Shown piece by piece: positions 52,569 to 62,063 of a stretch of 64,000 bases of DNA (positions are counted from its first letter, which is position 1; each line of letters starts with the position of its first letter). The position numbers and the translations under genes are program-made. The stretch comes from Thiodiazotropha sp040507035 (GTDB lineage Bacteria > Pseudomonadota > Gammaproteobacteria > Chromatiales > Chromatiaceae), in the NCBI GenBank assembly GCA_040507035.1, contig JBEVVR010000056.1, positions 12,545 to 76,544 of the forward strand, read 5' to 3'. Under the pieces are notes generated by a model, which did not search any database, was not told the origin of the DNA, and saw nothing but the letters and a program-made list of their open reading frames with translations.

Positions 52569-55500
52569 ATGAATAACCGCAGAAGGCATCAGAGGCTGGA
52601 GATCGATCTGCCGGCAGGTCTTGCCATTCGGGAACAGAGCTTCGATGAGTGCAAGATCTGTAATTTTTCCCAAGGCGGGGTCTATCTCTCCTGTGGTGAC
52701 GACAGACTGAATAAGCTTTTGCCGGGGGGGTACATCGCCGAACCCGATCGCCAAGAGGCGGTGCTGACTGTTGCAGACATGAGCATCCGCATCGCTGTTG
52801 TCTTTCTGAATAACCAGGGTCTGGGTGGAAGCGTCGTCGATCACGAGGAGGGCGAGGCCCTATACAGCTATCTTCAATCCCAACGCCAACAGCAGAACAA
52901 CGATCAAGCCGCACTCGATAAAACAGCGATACCCCCTCTGCTTGATGAGATCCGAAGTCGTTTGCTTGATTACCTCAATCCCTTATTGGCCTCTTTTTTC
53001 GCCCAGACTAAAGTGGCTTTGCTGGAGTACGTCAACGAACCCAAGTTTGCCCAAGAGGAATCGGGACTGATTCTGTTGATGACGGCACTGGAAAGGGAAG
53101 AAGCCGAGATTTCCGCTGCTTACCTCGGTCAAGTCGAAAAGGGATTTAATGACTTGGGTTGTTTGGCGGGTATCCATGCCGCCTCACCAACGGGAGCCGA
53201 TCAAGAACTGGAGCTGGTTGAAAAGGTTGAGATCGACCATTGGGTGGTAATCAATGATATTGCCAGACAGATCGAGACAGAACTGGCTCGAAACCTCTAC
53301 CATATAGAGACCTCACTCACCTATCTTACCGCGCATACGATCAAGGATGAGAACAATCCACTCTCACCGATCAGCCTGCTCAATGCCTTAAAACATGCAG
53401 TGGATAGGTTTGAATTGGAAATTAACGGTTTTCACCTGCTGCTAAATGTATTTCAGCAGACAGTACTCACGGGGCTGGATGAGTTCTATGAAAAGCTATT
53501 GGAGTTGTTCAAAAAGAGAGGCATAGACTTTACCTCAGACTATCAGAGCAAGATTAATACAAATCATCCAGTCAAAGAGATTTCCCATCCAAATGTGGGC
53601 AAGGTTCTGCAACATCTATCGAAGCTGTTCGATGTCCAGCGTCACCCAGATCAGGCCACTTCGGAATCAGAAGTTGGCGGCATAGGCAAGACCGAGATCA
53701 TTGAATCGCTGAACAACCTGCCCTTGAGATTCGGTTCCTCGGTACTCAAGCAGCTTGAGCATGAGCTGCTCAGTCAATCTGCCGCAAGCCAAAAGATAGA
53801 CCCCATGGTCAGCGCAGCGATCAGTACGGGAGAGGAACTCGTATCAGCGTTGCGTGATGATCCTCTGGTGCCTGGCGAACTGAAAGATCTATTGAGCCGA
53901 CTGGAGATCCAAATCATCCAAGAGGTGGTGAATGATCCCTCGTTGTTGGAGAACAGTAAACATCCTGTTAGGCGTCTGCTCAATACCGTCGAGTCGTTGA
54001 TCCCCTATTTCACGGTTGGTACACAGATCGCTCATGTTCGTGAGATGGCGAGAATCTCCCAGCTCCTGGATGCCATTGACAGCAATAAATTGAGCAGTGT
54101 CACCGATGTTACCCAGGCCCTCGAGGCATTGAAACATACGCAGCTGGAAAAATTCTATCGCAACCGCCAGATCGCTATCGACCACTGTGAAAAGGATGAA
54201 CAGCTGATTGCCGCGGAGCAAACGGTTCTCTCCTACCTGCGAAAGCAGTTGCTGGGAAAATCGATAACCAGTGCCATAGCACGCCTGTTTCAATTCGGAT
54301 GGGTAAATCTGTTGGTGCAGACCTATGCGGTTGGTGGTGAAGAGAGTACTTCCTGGAAGGCCTATTCCCGGGTTATTCAAATTCTTGAAAAACTCTTTCT
54401 CAATCGAGCAAGCGGGCGCGAAATGAGCAATAACCAGATTCGCGATCTGGTCTCGCTTATCAGAAAGGGATTCCGGGATTATCCTGTCTACCCGGAGGCT
54501 AGCCGGAGTTTTGCGATTGAACTACAGACCGCGCTTGCCAAGGGAGAGGAGGCGGCACTTCCTTTCATTGAACAGCGCATAGAGGTTGATGATGATTGGC
54601 TTGTTAACTTCTTCAGCGATAGGATCAATAGTGCGGTAAAAGCCAAAGATAGTCAGCTAGATGAAGCATCGATAGAGGCAGTCAAAGCCTTAGCGATCGA
54701 TACCTGGATGGTAGCGGATTCAGGTAAGCGAATGCTCTATCTGGCCTGGAAGAACAGCGATTCAAGCCGTTTTCTGTTTGTTGACGGAAATGGATTGAAA
54801 GCACTCGATATTTCCGATTTTGAGCTTGCGAAGCTGGTGGCGAGCGGCGACTACAATGTCATGCAGGACCGGGTTCAGCCCATAGTGGACAGGGCTATCG
54901 ATCGCATCCTGTTAACCAGCTATAACCAGATCAAGGATGAGTCATCCATCGATGAATTGACCGGCTTGTTCACGCGCCGTAGTTTTGAACGAAATCTACA
55001 TGAAATATTGGCAGAAACGGATAGTGAACCTAGTCATCATGTACTGACGCTGCTTGACCTGGATAAATTCAATGTGGTCAACGATCTGTGCGGTTTGGAT
55101 GGAGGCGACAGCTTGTTGCAGACGGTCTCCTCGATACTCACAAGCTATCTCAGCAAAGACGGCATGGCAGCGCGCATCGGAGATGATGAGTTCGCCTTAT
55201 TGATAAAAGACGCAGACCTTGACAGGGGATTCCAGACCGCGGAATCACTGCGTCGTGCGATCGAGGAGTATCGCTTTAGCTGGGACGATCGACTGATACC
55301 GGTCTCGGCAAGTCTCGGTGTGGTACAGATCGATGTTCGGGAGCAAGCCAGCACCAGCGAACTGCTACAGGCTGCAAAATCAGCCTGCTTTATGGCCAAG
55401 GAGAATGGCAGAAACTGCACTCGGATCTTTTCAGCCTCGGATTCCGCATTTCAGAAGCACATGCAGACTATCCAGACGATTCCGACCATTCAGGAAGCCT

Positions 55501-56258
55501 TGGCGAACAATCGCATGGTACTGTTTGCACAGCCTATCGTACCGCTTAAACAGGACGCAGAGTTGCACCCCCACTACGAAATACTTCTGCGTATACTCGA
55601 TGACAAAGGTGAGCCCCAGCCTCCTCAACGCTTTATTAAAATCGCAGAGCAGTACGACCTGATGCGTTCCGTTGACCATTGGGTGATCGATCATTTCTTC
55701 GAAGCGATTACACCTTATGCTGAAAAACTGCATAGTGAGGTCAGTTTCTCTCTCAATCTTTCGACCAAATCCGTGGTGGAAAGTGAATTTAAAAAATACC
55801 TCAAGGAGTGCATCAGTAAATCGTCCATACCCGCTTCACAGCTCGGCTTTGAGATCACTGAAACCGCGCTTGCCAGAGACATCGAGGATACGGTGGCATT
55901 CATGAAAGAGGTCAGATCCATGGGCTGCTCCTGCTATCTGGACGATTTTGGGTCGGGCTTTGCCTCCTTCTCTTATCTCAAGGATTTTCCTGTCAATTAC
56001 GTGAAGATCGATGGCATTTTCGTGCGCGAGATGATTCAGAATACGGCTGATCTGGCAATGGTCATTTCAATCATGGAACTCGCCCATTTCATGGACAAAA
56101 TGGTGATCGCAGAACATGTGAGTGACGCCTCTATCGGTAAGGCCTTGCATGAAATGGGGGTCGATTTCGCTCAGGGCTATCATTTTGGACGTCCCAGGCC
56201 CTTTGCCGAGGTTCTGCAAGAGATCGTTGAAGAGCCGCAAATAATCTCCAATGCCTGA
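52569..56258 (+). CDS. PilZ-DUF1631-GGDEF-EAL c-di-GMP protein
   Basis: A 1229-residue cytoplasmic protein without membrane spans. The PilZ domain has both c-di-GMP contacts: RRHQR (5-9) and NFSQGG (32-37). Residues about 130-750 form a long helical DUF1631 region. The GGDEF domain is degenerate (RIGDDEF near 870), and EAL has EIL near residue 1003 with DDFGSG and KIDGIF kept but the loop-6 glutamate replaced (AEHVSD). It may mainly bind or degrade c-di-GMP. It is a stand-alone gene between mrcB and the nuclease-like gene. Confidence 0.88.
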   Translation: MNNRRRHQRLEIDLPAGLAIREQSFDECKICNFSQGGVYLSCGDDRLNKLLPGGYIAEPDRQEAVLTVADMSIRIAVVFLNNQGLGGSVVDHEEGEALYSYLQSQRQQQNNDQAALDKTAIPPLLDEIRSRLLDYLNPLLASFFAQTKVALLEYVNEPKFAQEESGLILLMTALEREEAEISAAYLGQVEKGFNDLGCLAGIHAASPTGADQELELVEKVEIDHWVVINDIARQIETELARNLYHIETSLTYLTAHTIKDENNPLSPISLLNALKHAVDRFELEINGFHLLLNVFQQTVLTGLDEFYEKLLELFKKRGIDFTSDYQSKINTNHPVKEISHPNVGKVLQHLSKLFDVQRHPDQATSESEVGGIGKTEIIESLNNLPLRFGSSVLKQLEHELLSQSAASQKIDPMVSAAISTGEELVSALRDDPLVPGELKDLLSRLEIQIIQEVVNDPSLLENSKHPVRRLLNTVESLIPYFTVGTQIAHVREMARISQLLDAIDSNKLSSVTDVTQALEALKHTQLEKFYRNRQIAIDHCEKDEQLIAAEQTVLSYLRKQLLGKSITSAIARLFQFGWVNLLVQTYAVGGEESTSWKAYSRVIQILEKLFLNRASGREMSNNQIRDLVSLIRKGFRDYPVYPEASRSFAIELQTALAKGEEAALPFIEQRIEVDDDWLVNFFSDRINSAVKAKDSQLDEASIEAVKALAIDTWMVADSGKRMLYLAWKNSDSSRFLFVDGNGLKALDISDFELAKLVASGDYNVMQDRVQPIVDRAIDRILLTSYNQIKDESSIDELTGLFTRRSFERNLHEILAETDSEPSHHVLTLLDLDKFNVVNDLCGLDGGDSLLQTVSSILTSYLSKDGMAARIGDDEFALLIKDADLDRGFQTAESLRRAIEEYRFSWDDRLIPVSASLGVVQIDVREQASTSELLQAAKSACFMAKENGRNCTRIFSASDSAFQKHMQTIQTIPTIQEALANNRMVLFAQPIVPLKQDAELHPHYEILLRILDDKGEPQPPQRFIKIAEQYDLMRSVDHWVIDHFFEAITPYAEKLHSEVSFSLNLSTKSVVESEFKKYLKECISKSSIPASQLGFEITETALARDIEDTVAFMKEVRSMGCSCYLDDFGSGFASFSYLKDFPVNYVKIDGIFVREMIQNTADLAMVISIMELAHFMDKMVIAEHVSDASIGKALHEMGVDFAQGYHFGRPRPFAEVLQEIVEEPQIISNA

Positions 56259-56403
56259 TATCTCAAGATGGTTCCAATGGCGCTGAAGCCACACCAGCGC
56301 AACGTCGATAACCGCTAAAAAAGCAATCAGCGTTTATTGACGGGTATCAGATAGGCTACAATCCAGGCAGAATTCAATTCCCGCAGAGTGAAGGAGCTGA
56401 GGC

Positions 56404-56901
56404 TTGACCGTTTATGCCGCCGACAAACTGATTGCCCAAGCCCGGGTACTGGCAGCGGAGTACCGTCGTACCATGGGCAAACCGCTGCCTGGCATCAGTA
56501 ATGAAATTGCCGAATACGATGCGGTCAAGTTGCTCCAGCTGGAAGCCAAACCCCAGGCCGAGGGTGGCTACAATGCAATCGATCCTGCCCGGGGTGACAA
56601 ACAGATTCAGATTAAATCCAGGACTATTTTCGATGAAAGTAAATCGGGCCAAAGGATAGGCCAACTAAAACTCGATAAGGATTGGGACAGCGTGGTGCTG
56701 GTACTCATGGATGAGGATTATCAACCCTATGAGATCTATGAAGCGGAACGAGACGATATTGTCGAGTATGTGGGCAAGAGCAGCAGTAACCGGGCAAAAC
56801 GAGGTGCCATGTCGGTGGCTCGATTCAAGGTCATCGGTCGTCTTGCCTGGACCCGTGAAGATGGCCTCGAACCCGAGATCTGGGATAACCAGGCAGATTA
56901 G
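56404..56901 (+). CDS. DUF6998-like protein with PD-(D/E)XK nuclease features
   Basis: A 165-residue cytoplasmic protein that starts at TTG with AAGGAG seven bases upstream. The central GGYNAIDPARGDKQIQIKSR fits a PD-(D/E)XK-type active site with QIKSR for the (E/Q)xK motif. The rest is alpha/beta with WDSVVLVLMDEDYQPYEI. It resembles the DUF6998 family, predicted restriction-endonuclease-like. It precedes yoaA by 23 bases, so a DNA-related role is plausible but unproven. Confidence 0.75.
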   Translation: MTVYAADKLIAQARVLAAEYRRTMGKPLPGISNEIAEYDAVKLLQLEAKPQAEGGYNAIDPARGDKQIQIKSRTIFDESKSGQRIGQLKLDKDWDSVVLVLMDEDYQPYEIYEAERDDIVEYVGKSSSNRAKRGAMSVARFKVIGRLAWTREDGLEPEIWDNQAD

Positions 56902-56924
56902 GGTCGACAGGCCCTAAGAGATCG

Positions 56925-58877
56925 ATGACAGACATAGCTGAGATATTCGGCCCCGAGGGCTGGCTGGCCAAGCGTATCGAGGGCTTTTCCTACCGTCCTC
57001 AGCAGCAGGAGATGGCAGAGGCCGTGAGCCGGGTTATGGATCAGAGTGGGGTGCTGATCTGTGAGGCGGGTACCGGTACCGGCAAGACCTTTGCCTATCT
57101 GGTTCCGGCATTGATGTCCGGGCTCAAGGTCATCATCTCGACCGGTACCAAAAACCTCCAGGACCAACTCTTCCATCGCGATCTGCCGATGGTACGGCAG
57201 AGCCTCTCGAGCCCGGTGTCGACCGCATTGCTTAAGGGACGAGCCAACTATCTCTGCCTCCACCGTATGGAGAATACCCTACTCGAAGAGGTGCAACTCA
57301 CCCGGGAGCAGTTCAACCAGTTACAGATGATCCGTGAATGGTCCTCGACCACCAGAAGCGGAGATATCTCTGAGATGAAACAGATTTCCGAAGATGCGCT
57401 CATCTGGCCCTATGTCACGTCAACCACAGACAATTGCCTGGGACAGGAGTGTTCTTGCTATAGCACTTGTCACTTGATGGAAGCCCGAAAGCGTGCCCAA
57501 GAGGCGGATCTGGTGGTAATCAATCACCATCTGCTGTGTGCGGACATGGCGTTAAAAGAGGAGGGATTTGGTGAGCTCCTACCGGGGGCCGACTGCTTTA
57601 TCCTTGATGAGGCGCATCAGTTGCCAGAGATTGCAGGGAATTTCTTCGGCGACAGTGTTAGCGGGCGCCAACTGGTTGAACTCGCCCGTGACACAATAGC
57701 GGAGTACCATCGTGAAGCAAAAGATGTTGCCGAGATTCCCGAGCGTGCAGAGCGACTGCAGCAGGTTACCCGGGACCTGCGTCTTGCCTTCGGTCTCGAG
57801 CCGCGACGGGGAGCTTGGTCCGAGGTTTCCGGCAATCCTTCCGTGCTTGCCCATCTCGACAGCTTGCTGCAAGCCATAGAAGGATTATCGCAGGCCCTGG
57901 GAAGTGTGGAGGGTCGGGGAAAAGGGCTCGACAGCTGCAATGAACGTTGTGAGACCGTTTTACAGCGACTGCGTCTATTGAAAGAGAACAGTGATGAGGC
58001 GTCGATTCGCTGGTTTGAAACACACCGTCAGAGTTTTCGCTTGAATCGTACCCCATTGGAGATTGCCGATATATTTCAGAGCGTGATCAACGATCATCCT
58101 GCCTGCTGGGTGTTCACCTCCGCTACCCTGGCGGTGGGCGGCAGTTTTGAGCATTTCTCCCAGCAACTTGGATTGAGCGATGCGGAAACCCATTGCTGGG
58201 ACAGCCCCTTCGACTATCCACAGCAGGCAGTCTGGTATCTGCCAAAGGGTTTGCCGGATCCCAGCAGCCCAGATTTCAACCGTGCCGTATCCGATCTTTC
58301 CCTGCCCATATTGCAGGCAAGCGGTGGTCGTGCGTTTCTGCTCTATACCAGCCATAGGGCGCTACAGGAGGCGGCTGACTACTTGAAAGAGAAGTTGAGC
58401 TATCCCATGCTGGTTCAGGGCAGCGCGCCACGCAATGAACTGCTGGAGCAGTTTCGTACCCTCGGTAACGCGGTATTGCTCGGTACCTCAAGTTTCTGGG
58501 AAGGCGTCGATGTACGTGGGGAGGCTCTCTCCTGTGTGATTATCGATAAGCTGCCCTTTGCTTCACCGGGAGATCCGGTACTTCAGGCGCGTATCGATGC
58601 AATGCGCAGACGTGGCGGCAATCCCTTTATGGCGTATCAGCTGCCGCAGGCAGCGATTGCCTTGAAACAGGGAGCGGGCCGATTGATTCGTGACGAGAAG
58701 GATCGGGGTGTGTTGGCTGTCTGTGATCCCAGGTTACTGAGTAAACCCTATGGCAAGATCTTTATTCGCAGCATGCCGGCAATGACAAAAACCCAGGATT
58801 TAAACGTGTTGGAGCGTTTCTTCACTCTGCATGAAGGGATAAAAAAAGCGGGACCGACGCGTCGGGGGCACTCGTAG
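56925..58877 (+). CDS. yoaA: DinG-family Fe-S helicase YoaA
   Basis: A 650-residue ATP-dependent DNA helicase. Walker A is AGTGTGKTFAY, the DEAH box is LDEAHQ and the C-terminal motif is QGAGRLIRD. Four [4Fe-4S] ligands are expected from YLCLHR and CLGQECSCYSTC. In E. coli YoaA works with the HolC subunit of DNA polymerase III in repair. Its cluster depends on the isc system encoded in this window. A GC-rich inverted repeat (58848-58884, GCGGGACC arms) overlaps its stop. Confidence 0.93.
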   Translation: MTDIAEIFGPEGWLAKRIEGFSYRPQQQEMAEAVSRVMDQSGVLICEAGTGTGKTFAYLVPALMSGLKVIISTGTKNLQDQLFHRDLPMVRQSLSSPVSTALLKGRANYLCLHRMENTLLEEVQLTREQFNQLQMIREWSSTTRSGDISEMKQISEDALIWPYVTSTTDNCLGQECSCYSTCHLMEARKRAQEADLVVINHHLLCADMALKEEGFGELLPGADCFILDEAHQLPEIAGNFFGDSVSGRQLVELARDTIAEYHREAKDVAEIPERAERLQQVTRDLRLAFGLEPRRGAWSEVSGNPSVLAHLDSLLQAIEGLSQALGSVEGRGKGLDSCNERCETVLQRLRLLKENSDEASIRWFETHRQSFRLNRTPLEIADIFQSVINDHPACWVFTSATLAVGGSFEHFSQQLGLSDAETHCWDSPFDYPQQAVWYLPKGLPDPSSPDFNRAVSDLSLPILQASGGRAFLLYTSHRALQEAADYLKEKLSYPMLVQGSAPRNELLEQFRTLGNAVLLGTSSFWEGVDVRGEALSCVIIDKLPFASPGDPVLQARIDAMRRRGGNPFMAYQLPQAAIALKQGAGRLIRDEKDRGVLAVCDPRLLSKPYGKIFIRSMPAMTKTQDLNVLERFFTLHEGIKKAGPTRRGHS

Positions 58878-58930
58878 GTCCCGCGAGGATGAAGCCAAAT
58901 GTGGCTTGTCATCAAAACTGTCGTTATTTT

Positions 58931-59326
58931 TTAGTTGCTCAAAGCGGGTCCGTATAGTTTGTCGATCACCGGGATATGATGGTCGAGCCAATTTTTTATA
59001 TATTTCATGGTGGCATCTTCTATATCCATCTCACCTGTATGAAACTTGTCCTGAATATCGGTGCATGTGCGCACTAGAAGATCATGCTCCTGTTTGTGAT
59101 GTTCAAGGCCGCTGTAACCGCGCTCTTGCATCAAGCGCTCCTCGGTTTCGAAATGCTTAACGACAAAATCGACCAAGCCATCAAGACGCTTACCGATCAT
59201 ACTGCGGTCTCTGCTGAGAACGGCATCATTGAGGGCATTGACGAGGTCGAAAAGTTCTTTGTGCTGGGTGTCGCAGAGATCGACATTGGTGCCGTATCTT
59301 TCATCTGCCCATTCCATTAGTGACAT
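58931..59326 (-). CDS. bacteriohaemerythrin
   Basis: A 131-residue oxygen-binding protein with the iron ligands in DTQHKEL, HFETEE, HHKQEH and HHIPVID. The ATG at 59326 follows AAGGAG by seven bases; the in-frame ATG at 59344 is upstream of that site. A Fur-box-like palindrome lies 22-36 bases upstream. It lies downstream of gdhA and convergent with yoaA. Confidence 0.93.
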   Translation of the reverse strand: MSLMEWADERYGTNVDLCDTQHKELFDLVNALNDAVLSRDRSMIGKRLDGLVDFVVKHFETEERLMQERGYSGLEHHKQEHDLLVRTCTDIQDKFHTGEMDIEDATMKYIKNWLDHHIPVIDKLYGPALSN

Positions 59327-59344
59327 GCTTGAACTCCTTTTCAT

Positions 59345-59699
59345 TTGTGATAATCACTATCATTTCTGATCTATGATGATGTGGACTGGTATCTTCAGTG
59401 AGACGTGCTGGTCAATCTGCCAACCTAAGCAAGCAACTGCAGCCGCTTAGCTGGGATTGGGGAGTTCGCCAACGAACGAACCCAAGGCATATTTCTTGCC
59501 TCTATTCAATTCGATGACGTCTAAACCTTGAAACAGGGTATTGGGGTTGCCCACCAGATTCGCTCCTCCATGTGCGCGATGAACATTGCGTATATCGCCA
59601 GACTCCCTTCAGCACTGATACGGAAAAATCCGTAACTGGCGTATGAAGTAGATTCTTATACAAATACCTCAATTTGTAAAGTGTTTTTCGTGGTTTCGG
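59345..59699. other. intergenic region between gdhA and the bacteriohaemerythrin gene
   Basis: This 355-base gap holds the promoter of the haemerythrin gene (minus strand) and the 3' end of the gdhA transcript. Apart from a Fur-like site near 59348-59362 I see no gene, terminator or repeat. Confidence 0.5.
59348..59362 (-). promoter_or_regulatory. Fur-box-like operator upstream of bacteriohaemerythrin
   Basis: TGATAATCACTATCA is a 7-1-7 inverted repeat of the Fur type (TGATAAT, one base, ATTATCA) with one mismatch. It starts 22 bases upstream of the ATG, where it would overlap the promoter. Iron-dependent repression is predicted. Confidence 0.65.
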
Positions 59700-61118
59700 T
59701 CAAACGCCGATATCGATATAGGATCGTGCCAGTTTTTGCAGGGCAATCACATAGGCGGCAGTCCGATAATCTTCAAGCTCGGGTTTTCGATTGCGGATAT
59801 CGATAATCTCTTGTAGGGCAAGACGCATGCTATCGTCGAGACCCGAACGTACCAGGTCCAATTCGTCAGCCCCTCTTGCCAGGCTGGTTTTGATCCACTC
59901 AGGGACCTGTTTGCCCGTGGTCTCTTCCAATGCCGCAACCACATGTCTGCCACGGGATTCATCCAGACGACGCTCGATGCGCCCAAAACGCATATGGCTG
60001 AGGTTGCGGATCCACTCGAAATAGGAGACGACCACACCCCCGGCGTTGACATAGGCATCGGGGAGGATGGTGATGCCACGGCTGCGGAGAATACGGTCGG
60101 CCTCAAAAGTGATAGGACCATTTGCTGCCTCGGCAATCAGCTTGGCTTGAATATTTGGTGCATTGTCTTCGTTGATTGCGCCCTCGATGGCGGCGGGTAT
60201 CAGGATGTCGCACTCCTGCTGCAGCAGCTTTTCGCCTGCGGCGATATAGTCGCCACCGGCAAATCCCTTTACCCCTCCATGGGAGCAGCGGTGGTAGTGG
60301 GCCTCCTCGATATGGATGCCGTCGGGGTTGAAGATGGCACCATCGCGCACGATGATGCCGACTATCTTAGCGCCGTCCTCTTCGGATAGGAACTTGGCGG
60401 CATGATAGCCCACATTACCCAAGCCCTGAATGATGATGCGTTTACCCTCCAAGCCACCATCCAGGCCAGTGGCATTCAACTCCTCCTTGTGTCTGAAGAA
60501 CTCCTGTAGGGCAAATTGAACCCCGCGCCCAGTTGCTTCGGTGCGACCGTTCACACCTCCATGGGCAACCGGTTTTCCGGTGACGCAGGCGAGGGCGTTG
60601 ATCTCTTCCGGATAGAGGTGTTTGTAGGTGTCTGCGATCCAGGCCATTTCGCGCTGTCCGGTACCCATATCGGGTGCAGGCACATTGGTCGCGGGATTGA
60701 GAAATCCAGGGGCAGCCAGTTCCCGGGCGAAACGGCGTGTGATCAGTTTCAATTCGTCCCGTGTGTAGTTATTCGGATTGATACAGAGCCCACCTTTCGA
60801 GCCGCCGAACGGAACATCGACAATGGCACATTTATAGGTCATCAGGGCGGCCAGGGCCTCGACCTCCTGTTGGTCGACGTTTTCCGCGTAGCGCAGGCCC
60901 CCCTTCGCCGGTAGACGGTGGATACTGTGCACCGCACGCCAACCGGTAAAAATCTCCAGCTTGCCCCTGATCTCTACCGGGAAGGTAACCTGGAGCACTG
61001 AAGTAGAGGCCTTGATAGCGTTGGCGATGCCTGGATCCAACTCCATAAGTGCCAGGGCACGATCGACCATATGGTCAACGCTTTGTCTGAATCTCAGGCC
61101 TGATGTTACTTCCGTCAT
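59700..61118 (-). CDS. gdhA: glutamate dehydrogenase
   Basis: A 472-residue Glu/Leu/Phe/Val dehydrogenase family enzyme. The glutamate-binding and catalytic region is PFGGSKGGLCINP, and the nucleotide-binding Rossmann fold is IQGLGNVGYHAAKFL. The reaction links 2-oxoglutarate and ammonia to glutamate. The cofactor cannot be told with certainty. The next gene on this strand upstream is a pteridine reductase. Confidence 0.93.
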   Translation of the reverse strand: MTEVTSGLRFRQSVDHMVDRALALMELDPGIANAIKASTSVLQVTFPVEIRGKLEIFTGWRAVHSIHRLPAKGGLRYAENVDQQEVEALAALMTYKCAIVDVPFGGSKGGLCINPNNYTRDELKLITRRFARELAAPGFLNPATNVPAPDMGTGQREMAWIADTYKHLYPEEINALACVTGKPVAHGGVNGRTEATGRGVQFALQEFFRHKEELNATGLDGGLEGKRIIIQGLGNVGYHAAKFLSEEDGAKIVGIIVRDGAIFNPDGIHIEEAHYHRCSHGGVKGFAGGDYIAAGEKLLQQECDILIPAAIEGAINEDNAPNIQAKLIAEAANGPITFEADRILRSRGITILPDAYVNAGGVVVSYFEWIRNLSHMRFGRIERRLDESRGRHVVAALEETTGKQVPEWIKTSLARGADELDLVRSGLDDSMRLALQEIIDIRNRKPELEDYRTAAYVIALQKLARSYIDIGV

Positions 61119-61183
61119 GATCTATGGCTCACTGGTTCTAACTGGATGGCGAATATCTGTTCCATGTTACCCATCGCAGGCTA

Positions 61184-61939
61184 TCACTGCTGCACCGTTC
61201 TGCCACCGTCGACGGCGATAATCTGGCCGGTAACATAGGGGGCGTCTCGATAGAGAAACAACAGAGTGCGGGCGATATCCTCTGGTGTGCCGGCGCGTTT
61301 CAAGGCGGTGCGCTGGAGAATCTCCTCTCGTTCCCCGTCGGTCAAACCCTGTTCTGGCCAGAGAATGGCTCCCGGGGCCACGCCATTGACACGAACTTCG
61401 GGGCCCAGCTCCCTTGCCAGGGATTGTACCAGCATGGCGTTTCCCGCTTTGGCGACAGAGTAGATAGGGTGTTCCTTGAGGGGGCGCTCGGCATGGATAT
61501 CGACCAGGTTAATGATACAGCCTTGACGGCGATAGAGCAGAGGCGCTGCCGCCTGGGAGAGAAAAAAGGGTGCTTTCAGATTGCTGCCCAGTAGGTCTTC
61601 CCACTGCTCTTCTGTGGCGCTCCCAAGGGGCGTCGGATAGAAACTTGAAGCGTTGTTCACCAGCAGGTCGAGACCCTGACACAAGGCCTCTGTCTGGTCG
61701 ATCAGGTAGTTGTAACTCTCTTTCTGCTGCAGGTCTGCCTGCAGCAGCCATACCGAATGGGGACGTTCTGTTTCCAATTCGCGCTGAAGCTGTTCGGCGG
61801 CCGTTTTCGAATGGCGATAGTGGAGCAGTATGTTCATCCCTTCACGGTGTAACTGGCGGGCGATAGCTGCGCCTATCCTGTGTGCCGCGCCTGTTATCAG
61901 TGCACATTTTCCAGATAAGTCGACCTGGTTTTGCGTCAT
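61184..61939 (-). CDS. pteridine reductase (SDR family)
   Basis: A 251-residue short-chain dehydrogenase with the pteridine-reductase variant TGAAHRIG in place of TGxxxGIG, NNAS, and the catalytic Tyr/Lys in YSVAKAGNA. Such enzymes reduce dihydropterins/dihydrofolate (FolM/PTR1-like). A GGAG site precedes the ATG. It lies 65 bases upstream of gdhA on the same strand. Confidence 0.88.
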   Translation of the reverse strand: MTQNQVDLSGKCALITGAAHRIGAAIARQLHREGMNILLHYRHSKTAAEQLQRELETERPHSVWLLQADLQQKESYNYLIDQTEALCQGLDLLVNNASSFYPTPLGSATEEQWEDLLGSNLKAPFFLSQAAAPLLYRRQGCIINLVDIHAERPLKEHPIYSVAKAGNAMLVQSLARELGPEVRVNGVAPGAILWPEQGLTDGEREEILQRTALKRAGTPEDIARTLLFLYRDAPYVTGQIIAVDGGRTVQQ

Positions 61940-61982
61940 CTAGGAACTCCATGTTTGAATGTCACATCTACTCTAACGGATT

Positions 61983-62013
61983 AGGGTCTGTTACCACTAA
62001 TCCAATTGGCCCT
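61983..62013. repeat. second copy of the short dispersed repeat
   Basis: AGGGTC at 61983-61988 can pair with GGCCCT at 62008-62013 (one G-U in RNA), and the loop contains CTGTTACCACTAATCCAA, matching the element at 39068-39102 with one base change. It lies between the divergent pteridine reductase and MidA-family genes. An incomplete trace (AGGGTCTGTT) also occurs near 63973. Confidence 0.65.
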
Positions 62014-62063
62014 GTGGCGTTTGAAAAGCGCCAATCAAGGCCCTAAGCAAGGTTTCAAAACAT

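Noticed and set aside
58848..58884. Inverted repeat at the yoaA stop as an intrinsic terminator
   Set aside because: Eight-base arms but no T-run and a long loop; left as a note in the yoaA entry only.
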